Shown here one piece after another: positions 12,469 to 21,660 of a DNA stretch of 64,000 bases; the stretch's first letter is position 1; every line of letters begins with the position of its first letter. Location: positions 308,342,565 to 308,406,564 of the forward strand of contig NC_133648.1 in assembly GCF_009905375.1 (NCBI RefSeq), given 5' to 3'. The stretch comes from Apium graveolens. Lineage: Eukaryota; Streptophyta; Magnoliopsida; Apiales; Apiaceae. A model generated the notes under the pieces. The model made no database searches, was not told where the DNA came from, and saw nothing but the letters and a program-made list of their open reading frames with translations. The position numbers were made by a program, and so were the translations under genes.

Positions 12469-13620
12469 GTTAAGCTTGTTAAGTGCGTCGTGCAGAATAT
12501 TGTGGTTGATATATCATTCAATCAAGTAGGTGGACTATGTTCACTCTGCTTCCTGGATGTAGTAAGTCTCATTGAAGTTGGGTTTATGAATTATATTTCT
12601 TTTAAATAGGCAATAATTATTTTTATTCGTGGATAGATTGATTACATCATTGGCAGGGACCATCTATTTAAGCGCAGTATCTTACTGATTAAAGCCTGGT
12701 GCTACTATGAGAGCCGTATTCTAGGCTCTCATCACAGATTAATCTCTACATATACATTGGAGACTTTAGTTTTATACATTATTCAAGTCTTCCACTCATC
12801 ATTAGATGGTCCATTAGCAGTATGTGCTCGTGGATTTATTGTTGGATTTTTACTATATTATTATCTCCCATAAAATTGACTCTCTGTCTTCTGTCAAATT
12901 TCAGGTTTTATATAAATTTATGGACTACTTCAGCAAATTTGATTGGAAAAACTACTGCATTACTTTATATGGTCCAGTTTGTCTCTCATCCTTGTCAGAA
13001 TTTGGAAGTGAGAAACATATCTTAAATTTCTGATTCAAACACACACACTATTTCACTCATCAATTAAATGACATTGGAATTCTGCAGACACTGCATGGAC
13101 ATGTATTCCGTTCCTTTGAAAGAGGTTGAAATGCAGACACCCCGGTGTCAGCGAAGGTAGAACCCCTCTTCTTCAGCAACCCCGGTTCCAGCGGATGCGT
13201 TTGAATTGTTTGACTTTTCACGTTAAACACTACTGAGATATGCATCTTGTCATAAATTTATGGCCTCAACTCATGAATAAAGTATGAATTTAATCACCCC
13301 ACCTCACTTTTGAAGCTAATGCAAAAAGTCTGTGACCCTTTTTAGTAACTTTTTTATTGGATAATCTTACGCAACACTACTTGTCCTTTTGCAGGAATTT
13401 TTTTCGAATAACAAGTGCCTTTACATTTGGGGCTAGGAAACTTGGACAAATACTTGTGCATTCAGGAGATAGTCTAGCTGTTGAACTCCCGATGTTTTTT
13501 TGAATACATTGAATAGGCATGGAAGTGGACACCGTCCTGATGTTCAAAATGCATGCAGTCCATATCTTGGCTGCCACCCCAACTAACCACACAATTTTCA
13601 ATGAGTCAAACAATGATGGC
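12469..13620 (+). pseudogene. PAP/OAS1-type nucleotidyltransferase, later exons
   Basis: Four or five exons continue the family begun at 9495. Exon 12469-12561 is exactly 31 codons (VKLVKCVVQNIVVDISFNQ), with the third catalytic carboxylate in VVDISF. Exon 12637-12819 is 61 codons (HLFKRSILLIKAWCYYESR, STYTLETLVLYI), the substrate-binding helical region. Exon 12905-13007 reads VLYKFMDYFSKFDW. Exons at about 13088 (MDMYSVPLKEVE) and 13395 (SAFTFGARKLGQIL) carry stops and a frameshift near 13500. Splice borders are preserved in the first three, so decay is recent or uneven. The exon with the first two catalytic aspartates was not found between 9.7 and 12.4 kb, so no active enzyme is encoded. 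Confidence 0.82.
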
Positions 13621-14840
13621 GAGGTAATTTATAGTTGAAAATATGCATATTGTTTTGTGTAGATAGAGATAACTAACCGATTCATGTTGGTTCACTCCAG
13701 GATGGAGTCTGAATCTTCCCAACGTCAGATACTTCAAATAAGCAGCAAACAGGTAACAGAACATCTGATGAGATTTTACAAGAACCCAAGGAAGGCACTA
13801 ATATCATTCCTGACCAGGCATAGATAGTTCTAAAGGTGTTGCTAGTCTTGGAATGTAAGGTATGAAATTCCCCTGAAGCTGCAAAATAACCTACTTCTAG
13901 GTGTTGTACTGCCCGGACATGAAGGTCTGGACTGTCATCATTTAACCGTAAAAAAAGATGCTTCCCACGTTTCTCTATGTGAGTGTAGTTACAGATGTTA
14001 AATCGTCATTGTTTATCTTCCGAATGGTGATGGTATTTGCTTATGAAAAAATGACGGAGGTACGATGGTGACTCCTTTTGAACCGTGTTCAGACTTGCTA
14101 CCTACAAATGTTGATATGAGTAGAGCCATTTTTGTACAAACTATTCTGCTGTTGAACAGTTATTATTTACTTTTTTTTTGTATTCAATTTTAGCTAATTA
14201 GGTAAAGTAGACAATGAATTATGTATTTTTTCCAACACCGTGATGTAACATCTTCTCTCCTCAATTCTAGAAATTTAAGTGATTAATTGTTAATTTGTTT
14301 GGCCAATTGGTTTTGAAGGGCCAAGGCCGCATGGAACTGTAACATTTTTCCTATCCTGATGCAAAACATTAACTACTTTGGTGTAAGTTTTTACTTGTGA
14401 AAGATTTCAAACTTTCTTAACTACTATAATCTTGTTAAGTGTTGCTCTAAACGATTTTTCATTCTTGCTCGAAAATCTTGTTAAGTGTTGCTCGCCCTTA
14501 CATTTTATAATCGAATTTCAGAGATTTGCTCGTGGGCATTCTAGAAGCATTATCAAAACTAAAGACATTACTAAAGACTTATTATGTGGGCAACAGCTGA
14601 AAGACATTATGTCCGACAACTAAAGGCTTATTATGGCAGACAACTAAAGTTAAAGGAGAGAATGGTATTCCTTCTATTTCTGAGAGTTACAGATGATATT
14701 CTTTCCTTGAAATGAACGCAAACATGTATCAGACTACATTACTACAATTCAAATACCTTGTTTTTTGGCCAATACTATCGCAGCTAAGGCAGACCCCGTC
14801 ATGATAAAAAACGAAAATGTACATAATACATAAACATTAT
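13621..14840. other. Gap between nucleotidyltransferase relic and OVATE gene
   Basis: Some 3' exon debris of the nucleotidyltransferase may extend to about 13870, but no convincing protein match is visible. The rest is AT-rich and would contain the 3' untranslated region of the minus-strand OVATE gene next to 14841. Confidence 0.5.
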
Positions 14841-15878
14841 TTATTTAGGTACCAAGACTTGATTTCCAGTAATCTCATACAAAATTTGTTCAAAAACATT
14901 GACAATTAGTTCACGGTAAGTACCAGGATTGAGTGAAAGGTAGCAAGCAAGAAGTTGTTGAAACTCCTCTTTTGTACTCATATTGTGCTCCATGATCATT
15001 TCCATCATTGACTCCTTGAAGTCTCTATCAGGATCTATAGATTCCTGTACAATAGCCACACTCATTAGGCGGGAATGTGATGATACACTTTCCTGGCCTT
15101 TAACTTGAGCAAGCCTCTTTGATGCTATTCTTAGTGATTTAGCTCTTAGCGTCACTCCTATTGATTTCACTCTTAATTTCCTAACCGGGCATTTTTTCTC
15201 TTCACCGATACTATCTTTATTTAAGCTACATGAACTTTTCTCTTCAAATTTTCTTGAGCTTCCTTGAAACTTGACAGCTGGTTTAATTCCATGATCAACT
15301 TTGTCGAGCTTGGTTATGATTGGTTTGAGCTCAAGCTGTGACACTAAATCAAGCTTGTAGTCATAATGGTTGGACGGAGAGTCAACTTTTACTCGTCTAA
15401 ATTCAGAATCTAGATCATAGAAAACAGGATCATCACAAGAGGAGCTACCAGTAGAATAATTCTGCACCAGTTCAAATGCATGATTAACCTTAGAATAAAT
15501 GGATCCATGTCTGACATGACAATTAGAGTACTCCCTAGATTCAGAATAGTTGTGAATTAGCTTCTGAGATGCTACAGTTTTCTTTGTGCAGCGTCTTCTA
15601 TTGGATGATTTTCTTGGTGGCTCTGACAAATGGGAGGTCGACTTGAAGTCTCGATTGAAGTGGTATGACTTCCGGGACTGACATGTTTGTTGGGCCGCTG
15701 TGGGAGTGAATGATGATGCAAAAGGAGATGACTTCATTTTGGATTGAACTTTCTTGTTCAGGGATTTACGCGTCAAGTTCTGCAGCTTTCTGGTTTTACT
15801 AGCACTCGTGTGGTTAAGCTTATAAAACCAAGCATTTGGCAGCATATCTGAAAACTTAAATCTGTAATTACCCATCAC
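14841..15878 (-). CDS. OVATE family protein (transcriptional repressor)
   Basis: An intact, intronless 345-codon gene. The N-terminus MGNYRFKFSDMLPNAWFYKL is the conserved N-terminal motif of one OVATE subgroup. Residues 30-110 are basic and serine-rich with likely nuclear-localisation runs (RKSSNRRRCTKK). The C-terminal OVATE domain spans about residues 272-334 (SVAIVQESIDPDRDFKESM, EFQQLLACYLSLNPGTYREL). In this plant family the domain binds TALE homeodomain and TRM proteins and represses transcription or shapes microtubule arrays; that is family knowledge. Two adjacent Met codons occur at the start, and the second fits the family better. It is the only undamaged cellular gene in the window. 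Confidence 0.95.
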   Translation of the reverse strand: MMGNYRFKFSDMLPNAWFYKLNHTSASKTRKLQNLTRKSLNKKVQSKMKSSPFASSFTPTAAQQTCQSRKSYHFNRDFKSTSHLSEPPRKSSNRRRCTKKTVASQKLIHNYSESREYSNCHVRHGSIYSKVNHAFELVQNYSTGSSSCDDPVFYDLDSEFRRVKVDSPSNHYDYKLDLVSQLELKPIITKLDKVDHGIKPAVKFQGSSRKFEEKSSCSLNKDSIGEEKKCPVRKLRVKSIGVTLRAKSLRIASKRLAQVKGQESVSSHSRLMSVAIVQESIDPDRDFKESMMEMIMEHNMSTKEEFQQLLACYLSLNPGTYRELIVNVFEQILYEITGNQVLVPK

Positions 15879-16307
15879 ACAAAACCTGCTTTCCTGACTG
15901 CTCTAGGATGAGTTAGTATGTTATATAACAAAAACTGAAGTTTTGACAAAAAGTGAAGAGATGCTTCTCTGACAGATAGAGCACTAGATGTTCTGCTACA
16001 AACATATGTCCAAATATATTCTGTTACATAGATTTGGGTATTTATGTGGATTGTAATTATGATATTATGGCACCTAGTCAACTGATCTGGTCATACATTA
16101 TTATATATTGGTTATCACAAGGGACATATCAACTTTAGTTTCTAATAATAATCTAGCTATTACATGGTCCAATCTTGTCCCCGTAAATATTAGATCTTAC
16201 TTCGGAAGAGCTTCAAATCTATGTTTATGTCTTGGCCTATGAATAGAAGCTTGACTTTTTTCTTGACTTATAAGCTTATAATTGAGTATCTGTGCTAAGA
16301 TATTTTC

Positions 16308-16374
16308 GGGATAAGTCAGAATCGAACCCGACCTGTGACAAATGAGGATAAACTCTTAACCATTTGAGCAATCC
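16308..16374 (-). repeat. tRNA-derived SINE head
   Basis: On the minus strand the sequence begins GGATTGCTCAAATGGTTAAG, an A-box-like element, and ends with GGGTTCGATTC, a near-perfect polymerase III B box, about 45 bases later. No cloverleaf with a proper anticodon stem can be drawn. This is the usual structure of a plant SINE 5' end. The body would run toward lower coordinates, to about 16240, but its end is unclear. Confidence 0.65.
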
Positions 16375-16721
16375 AATAGCTGGACTTTCATTACAAAATT
16401 GAAAGGCTTAATGTTTATTTTAAGTTCTCTGTTTCCGTGTCAACAAATGAAAACAAACTTATTTTTGTGATTGAACAGTGTATGTGTATCTGCAAATATT
16501 AAATCTTTGTGTTGGAAAAAAATTAATATATAGACTAATTGTCTTTTAATAGCACTGATACAAATAAAGAGTCTAAGAGTGTCACTTTAAATTTGGGATA
16601 TGATATACAAGTTAGAATAATAGAATGTGATTAAACATTATATACAGAAATGCTATTAAGTTCAATATCTCATAGAACGAGCAAGTATGAAATGCTATTC
16701 TGAAGTTAACTAAACGTCATA

Positions 16722-16845
16722 TATAACTTTAATCACCAATCTTAACAGGGTATAATTTGAATCACTAAAATTACAAAAAATATCAAATATATACATCAAA
16801 ATATGTACTCGAGAATTAAAATATATTTGACATCATCTTTGTGCA
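16722..16845. repeat. Single arm of the 4.9-kb MITE family
   Basis: The stretch shares CGTCATATATA, CTTTAATCACCAA, TTTGAATCACTAAA, AATATCAAA and the marker ATGTACTCGAGAATTAAAAT with the left arm of the foldback element at 4876-5410, in the same order and spacing. The second arm is missing, so this is a broken copy. Confidence 0.8.
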
Positions 16846-17227
16846 AAAAGAAATACTTAAAAATAATTAATAAAAGAACCGCTGCTCAGGAGTTTGATTT
16901 GTGACCACTTAATTATCGTGAGCTTCCATGGTTATGCTTTATTTATCTGATTCCAGATTCTGGTCTCAGAATGGACTTCCTGGAAATCAGGTTCAGTATA
17001 TCACTCCTGCAGCAACAAATAATACACACCAGTTTACTAAAACAAATCCACATTGTTCAACTTGAAAATTTGCTCGTCAGGAAGTCTTATGGTCCGCCAT
17101 ATCAAATTCACATTTACTTTTGCACACCATGAAACAGCATACGCAAACATGCAAGCAATGACGACAGAAATATTAACTTAGTTCTGTAGACTAATAACAC
17201 TCACATTGAGCTGGAAGACCTCCGTGT

Positions 17228-17455
17228 TCAGATGGATAAAAAGTCCGCCTCATCTGAACTCTCCCCATAGATAATGAAACTGGTGTCATGACTATCCTCA
17301 TTGCCACTTCCCAGGTCACTATTGTAACTGCTATCAGATGTATTCATGAAGCACGACCCATCAAACATACGACTGCTGAGCTGCGAGTGCAGACTCACAT
17401 CGCCACTGCCAATCATTGGTCCAAATTCGAGAAAAGTGCAGTAGAAAAAATACAT
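17228..17455 (-). pseudogene. Unrecognised minus-strand terminal exon (possible)
   Basis: A splice-acceptor-like GGCAG is followed by an open, acidic, serine-rich stretch with SSRMFDGSCFMNTSDSS and IYGESSDEADFLSI before a stop. The upstream part of the open frame is probably intron. I do not recognise the family. It could be the last exon of the same minus-strand gene as the leucine-rich-repeat exon at 18.9 kb, but the exons between could not be joined. Confidence 0.3.
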
Positions 17456-18826
17456 TAAAGATTATGCAAATGGTTTTAGATACTCACCTTTCATCTGCTT
17501 AAGTTTCAAAGAACATATGATAAGCACTATACTACGCTTCTTTCAGGAGGAAACTCAGCCAGCAGGCAGAAGTCAGGTCTGTCCCCATATAACTGCTTTG
17601 TAGGTATGAAACTGCAGGTAGACCATATGAACTACCTTGGGTCATATCAACATATGTGTTCCCACACAAACATACAGAACACCAAAAGAGAGAGGGAGGG
17701 AGAAATCAGCTCTTAGATGCCGAGGTTTCCTTCCCCCGCCAAGCTTCCTAAAATATTAGTATTATAGAAAAGAACCGAGGTCAGTAATTTGACGCCGGAA
17801 GAGGAGAAAGTATTAGTCAACACAAGTTAATAAAGAGTACATTTAATATTAAATTGAAATTACTTTAGAAAAGCACCCGAGATGGAGTAGGATGCTGAAA
17901 AGTCGAGATGTTTCAGCTTACAAAATCCCTAAATTGTTATATATCACACTTAATCAGAAGCATCACCAACACAGGTAAAGGAACTGCTTTCTCTATGTAT
18001 CCTTCAAGGACTAATAACAGGTCACAGAATTTGGATATGAGAACCAATTAGAATAGACCTGGCATAAAGAGCATGGGACAATAGGAAATGCCTGGATTTT
18101 CACCTAGCGCGACACCTCCAACATGTAGAGAGTGATAAAAAAAAACTCTTTCAAGTTTATTTATTTACTTAGTCTCTTATAAAGCAAATTCTTCTAGGTG
18201 TCCAATTTACAGTATACACTGTACACATATAAGGTCTGGTTCATGTAACATTACTATCTTAAATGAGAGCCACTAATTTTCAACATACAAGACCTGTATT
18301 ATCCTCACCTATAAATATCATAATTCCTATTAGGGATTAACCATTCCTTATTGCATATCCCTCAAAGGCTCATCACACCAAAAATAGAGTATAGATAGCG
18401 TTGTATATGTAGAGATTCAACAGGTTCATTCTGTTGGATTGTAAGCGGTTTTACTTAAGGTTTTCACCACACCTCAACCCTACACATAAAAATACACACC
18501 TATACACAATGTAATTTCGTGATGTAGATCTTCTGTGCATCTGTCATCCGCTACTTTAAGTAGTTTCATCCAATTGTTACAGATGATAAAATTTAGAGGT
18601 TCATATACCGGAGAATTTTATGTCGCTTTTCACTTTTGTGATAGCCTCACGTAAGCCGCTAATAGAGAAGTAACAAGCTAAACTAATTGCAATAAATGAT
18701 CATGACCAGTATCCCAGAACAATGATAAACTATAAAGCAAATGCATACTCCTCATTCAAAGAAAGAAGAGAAAAAGAGCAAATGAAAACTTTTTTCTCAC
18801 ACATTTATGATACAATCGGATAGTAC
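17456..18826. other. Possible intron or relic sequence
   Basis: Short minus-strand open patches occur near 17540-17600 (DRPDFCLLAEFPPERS) and 17705-17750, separated by AT-rich sequence. They may be decayed exons of a minus-strand gene, but no family is recognisable and the splice borders are not convincing. Confidence 0.3.
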
Positions 18827-18910
18827 CTTAACTAGTACCAGAGCTTTAAAGTCTTGCAGCGTTAGAGAGTTCAGATTAGGGCAATTTTCCACTAAATCAG
18901 TGCATGCAGG
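18827..18910 (-). pseudogene. Leucine-rich-repeat exon (F-box/LRR-like)
   Basis: Exactly 28 codons lie between an acceptor (TTACAG) and a donor (AAG/GTAC) on the minus strand. The peptide contains DLVENCPNLNSLTLQDFKAL, a typical plant-specific LRR as found in F-box/LRR proteins. No F-box is visible inside the window. The reading frame is intact, but the other exons are not convincing, so it is treated as a gene fragment. Confidence 0.5.
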
Positions 18911-19253
18911 CTGTAATATATAAAATATTTATAATCACATATTTAAAGCATATTACCCGTTTTTGAAGATTTGGAAAAGAGACGTTATATCACATGACAT
19001 TATTTGCTGACCGACTCCAATGTTTTTCTCAAGTCAACGTGTTTCCCTAGAATAAATTTATGTTTTAAACTATAGACTTCAACTAAAACAAAAAATAATG
19101 AGTAGCATTACTCATGAGAATATGAATTCAAGTTGCAAGATACAAACTTCAAAAACAAAAGATGCAAAAAAAAATTGCATTATCACAATCATGGATATCA
19201 AAACCCTAGTGTGTGGGTAGACAATTATTATTATAATGGGATTACGTTATTGG

Positions 19254-19491
19254 TGTTGGTGGTCAAGTTTGTGATGACTATACATAGTCATATTATTGTT
19301 TTGATATATGTTTGAGTATTGTTTGACTTAAGTATCGCGTGATTGAATACCATTTGATGAGATTGATTGTATTATTGATAATTGTTTGATTAATAATACA
19401 AGTTGGGATGTGGGTTTTTCCGCGTCATATATTGTGTGTGTGTGTTTTACATTATTTGTTTGATTCTATATTTATGTGTATTCCTCCAACA
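19254..19491 (+). repeat. Copia element D 5' LTR
   Basis: The block starts TGTTGG and ends CCAACA, a perfect 6-bp terminal inverted repeat, and is followed one base later by a tRNA-Met primer site. At 238 bp it is a normal copia LTR. The left flank ATTGG is the likely target-site duplicate; its partner is outside the window. Confidence 0.88.
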
Positions 19492-19492
19492 A

Positions 19493-19507
19493 GTGGTATC
19501 AAGAGCC
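19493..19507 (+). other. Primer-binding site of copia D
   Basis: GTGGTATCAAGAGCC resembles the complement of the initiator methionine tRNA 3' end used by most plant copia elements; one extra A is present. Confidence 0.8.
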
Positions 19508-19514
19508 AAGGTTC

Positions 19515-20038
19515 ATGATGGAGAAAGTTGGGGGATTTGAGATTGAATTGTTTAATGGAAGAAACAATTTTACCTTGTGGCAAAGCACGGTGAAAGATCT
19601 GTTAATTCAACAAGGGTTATATGTGACTCTCGAAAAGAAGAAGCCTACTGAAGTTGATGATACAAAGTGGGGAGATATGAAGTTACGCACAACATCACTG
19701 ATCTGGTTGGCCCTTGCACCGGAAATCAAGTATGATGTTCTTGAAGAGGATAATCCCAAGAATTTGTGGGAGAAGTTAACGAAGACTTATCACTCAAAGT
19801 CTTTGGCCAACAAGGTGTTTCTCAAGAAAGATTTGTTCGGGCTCTAGATGGAAGAAGACGGAGATTTAAGAGATCATCTAAATCATTTTAATGGCTTAAT
19901 AAACCAGTTGAATAATTTGGATGAAAAATTGAAGGATGAGGAAAAAGCTGTTCTTCTACTAGTGTCTCTACCGAAGAAGTATAATACTGTGACGACTTTT
20001 TTATTGGTTGGGAAAACGAAGTTAGATTTTGATGAGAC
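19515..20038 (+). pseudogene. Copia element D gag, truncated by element B
   Basis: The start is one of two adjacent ATGs (19515, 19518) close behind the primer site. The peptide shows the copia gag family: LFNGRNNFTLWQSTVKDLL near the N-terminus, then WEKLTKTYHSKSLANKVFLK and HLNHFNGLINQLNNL. A single in-frame TAG at 19845-19847 interrupts it. Sequence continues in frame until gypsy element B starts at 20039. The rest of gag and all of pol must lie beyond the right edge of the window, on the far side of the nested stack, if they survive. Confidence 0.85.
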
Positions 20039-20994
20039 TGTAGCGACTAGGAATTTCGCGACGTGATTACGTGAATAAACTTTAATTTTGTATTATAATT
20101 GTGAATTTATGTGAATAAAATAAAAGCTTAAATGATTATGTGGATTAACTGTTATCGTTGTATAATAGTAACTGGGAACGTAAAATAACTCGTTCCAGTT
20201 TGATGAGTCGGCTAAAAGACTAAGCTGTGTTGTCGGGCCGTCAAGTTGAACAGAACCCGTCTTAAAAAGGGATTAAGGTGTTTAAGCATATGAATACGAA
20301 TTATGTGTTAAATAGAAATGTTTAAATAAATATTATATTCCAGTTCGACGTGTCAGCTAGTGTAGAGAGTATGATTCTGAAGCGTAGTTGTAAACGCTCA
20401 GCGTCGGGCCGTCAGTTAGGACGAGACCCGTTACGCGAAAAGTGAATATTAATAAAAACGGAAATTTTTATGCTTGAGAATATTTCAAAATGAGTCGTGA
20501 TATGTGAGTTTATGTTGTTGCCTGTTAATGTGCATGATTATGTGATCAGGAAATTTTTAAATGATTTTAAGGGATTTATTTGATTTAAATAAGGTTTATT
20601 GAACCTTTATATATATTTATAAAATTATCTAAGTATGGTTAAGGCGCGAAATTTCTTTATTATCTTCGAAATAATCCTGGATACTTTTTAAAAATGATAG
20701 ATGGAATTATTTTATGATTGGCGTTTTTTATAATGATTTTATCGGGTTATATTTCTATTTTGAGCGTAATCTTGTAAATTTCATATAAAATAAACCGTAC
20801 GCTCAAAAATTATTTTAAAAATATGGCTAGAAAGTTAATTTCAAGACCTATATTTTAAATTGTTATTCATATCATTTTCACCTTTTCTGAGAGAGCTATG
20901 TATTATCCATATTTATTTTTTTGTGAGTTTTTGAATAAAAGAAAAGAAGTTTCTAGAATTAGTTGACAAAAGACCATTTTACCCCTCCACTCAC

Positions 20995-21003
20995 TTATAA
21001 ATG
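20995..21003 (+). promoter_or_regulatory. LTR promoter TATA box (element B)
   Basis: TTATAAATG is followed 30-140 bases later by a strongly pyrimidine-rich stretch, as at a plant transcription start and 5' leader. This would put the U3/R border of element B near 21.03 kb, leaving nearly 3 kb of R-U5. Confidence 0.5.
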
Positions 21004-21089
21004 CATCCACTCTTCCTTCCTTCCTCCCCACTCTCTTCTTCCTCTTGTATCACTCTTTCTTTCCCTTTTCTTTTCTCCTTCTCTCTCCC

Positions 21090-21093
<4 letters not shown>

Positions 21094-21136
<43 letters not shown>
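21094..21136 (+). repeat. (CT)n microsatellite
   Basis: About 21 uninterrupted CT units lie inside the element B LTR, just downstream of its TATA box. The open frames over it are repeat artefacts. Confidence 0.95.
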
Positions 21137-21140
<4 letters not shown>

Positions 21141-21514
21141 TACATGCAACATCAAATCCTACTTAGAATTCAAAGATCTTGCCATTGATCTTCATCATTT
21201 TAAATCCTCAATCTATATACTCTTTGCATGTAAGTGTTTAAGAAGGTTTTTGCATCAACATCTCTTTGTTATATCTAAGAAAACATAATTTCTTAGTGTA
21301 TGATCTTAGGAGAGTATAGTGCACTAAAATTATATGCTTTTCTATGGGTTTGTTTGGATGTTGGTTCGAATTTTGCTAGTAAAAAGGAGGGTTTGATTTT
21401 GATTCGAGTTTTGGAAAGGGTTTTGGTTTGAAAATCTAATTTTTGGTACAGTTTTTCTTTTAAATGATCCGAATGGATGATTTGTGGCTTGAACTTGAGT
21501 TTTTGCTTAATTCT

Positions 21515-21660
21515 TGAACTTGCATGTTGATCATTGTTAGTTAATAGTTAACTTTTGAGCTTGCGTGTTAATCATTGTTAGTTAATAGTTAATTTTTGGG
21601 CATACATGTTGATCATTGCTAGTAAATAGATAATTTTTGGACTTGCATGTTGATAATTGG
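21515..21660 (+). repeat. 41-bp tandem array in LTR B
   Basis: Four units with a constant period of 41 bases are visible, each carrying a version of CTTGCATGTTGATCATTG followed by TTAGTTAATAGTTAA. Unit phases are near 21521, 21562, 21603 and 21644; the last is partial. Confidence 0.85.

Noticed and set aside
13060..13613. Minus-strand frames over the nucleotidyltransferase exons
   Set aside because: The plus strand carries the recognisable family motifs; these are shadows.
14432..14623. 63-codon frame downstream of the nucleotidyltransferase relic
   Set aside because: No family resemblance and no splice or start context; probably chance.
16308..16374. A functional tRNA gene on the minus strand
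   Set aside because: Promoter boxes are present, but no anticodon stem-loop or acceptor stem forms; a SINE head fits better.
20963..21288. Ser/Leu-rich open frames over the CT microsatellite
   Set aside because: Open only because of the CT repeat, in two frames at once; it is LTR sequence.
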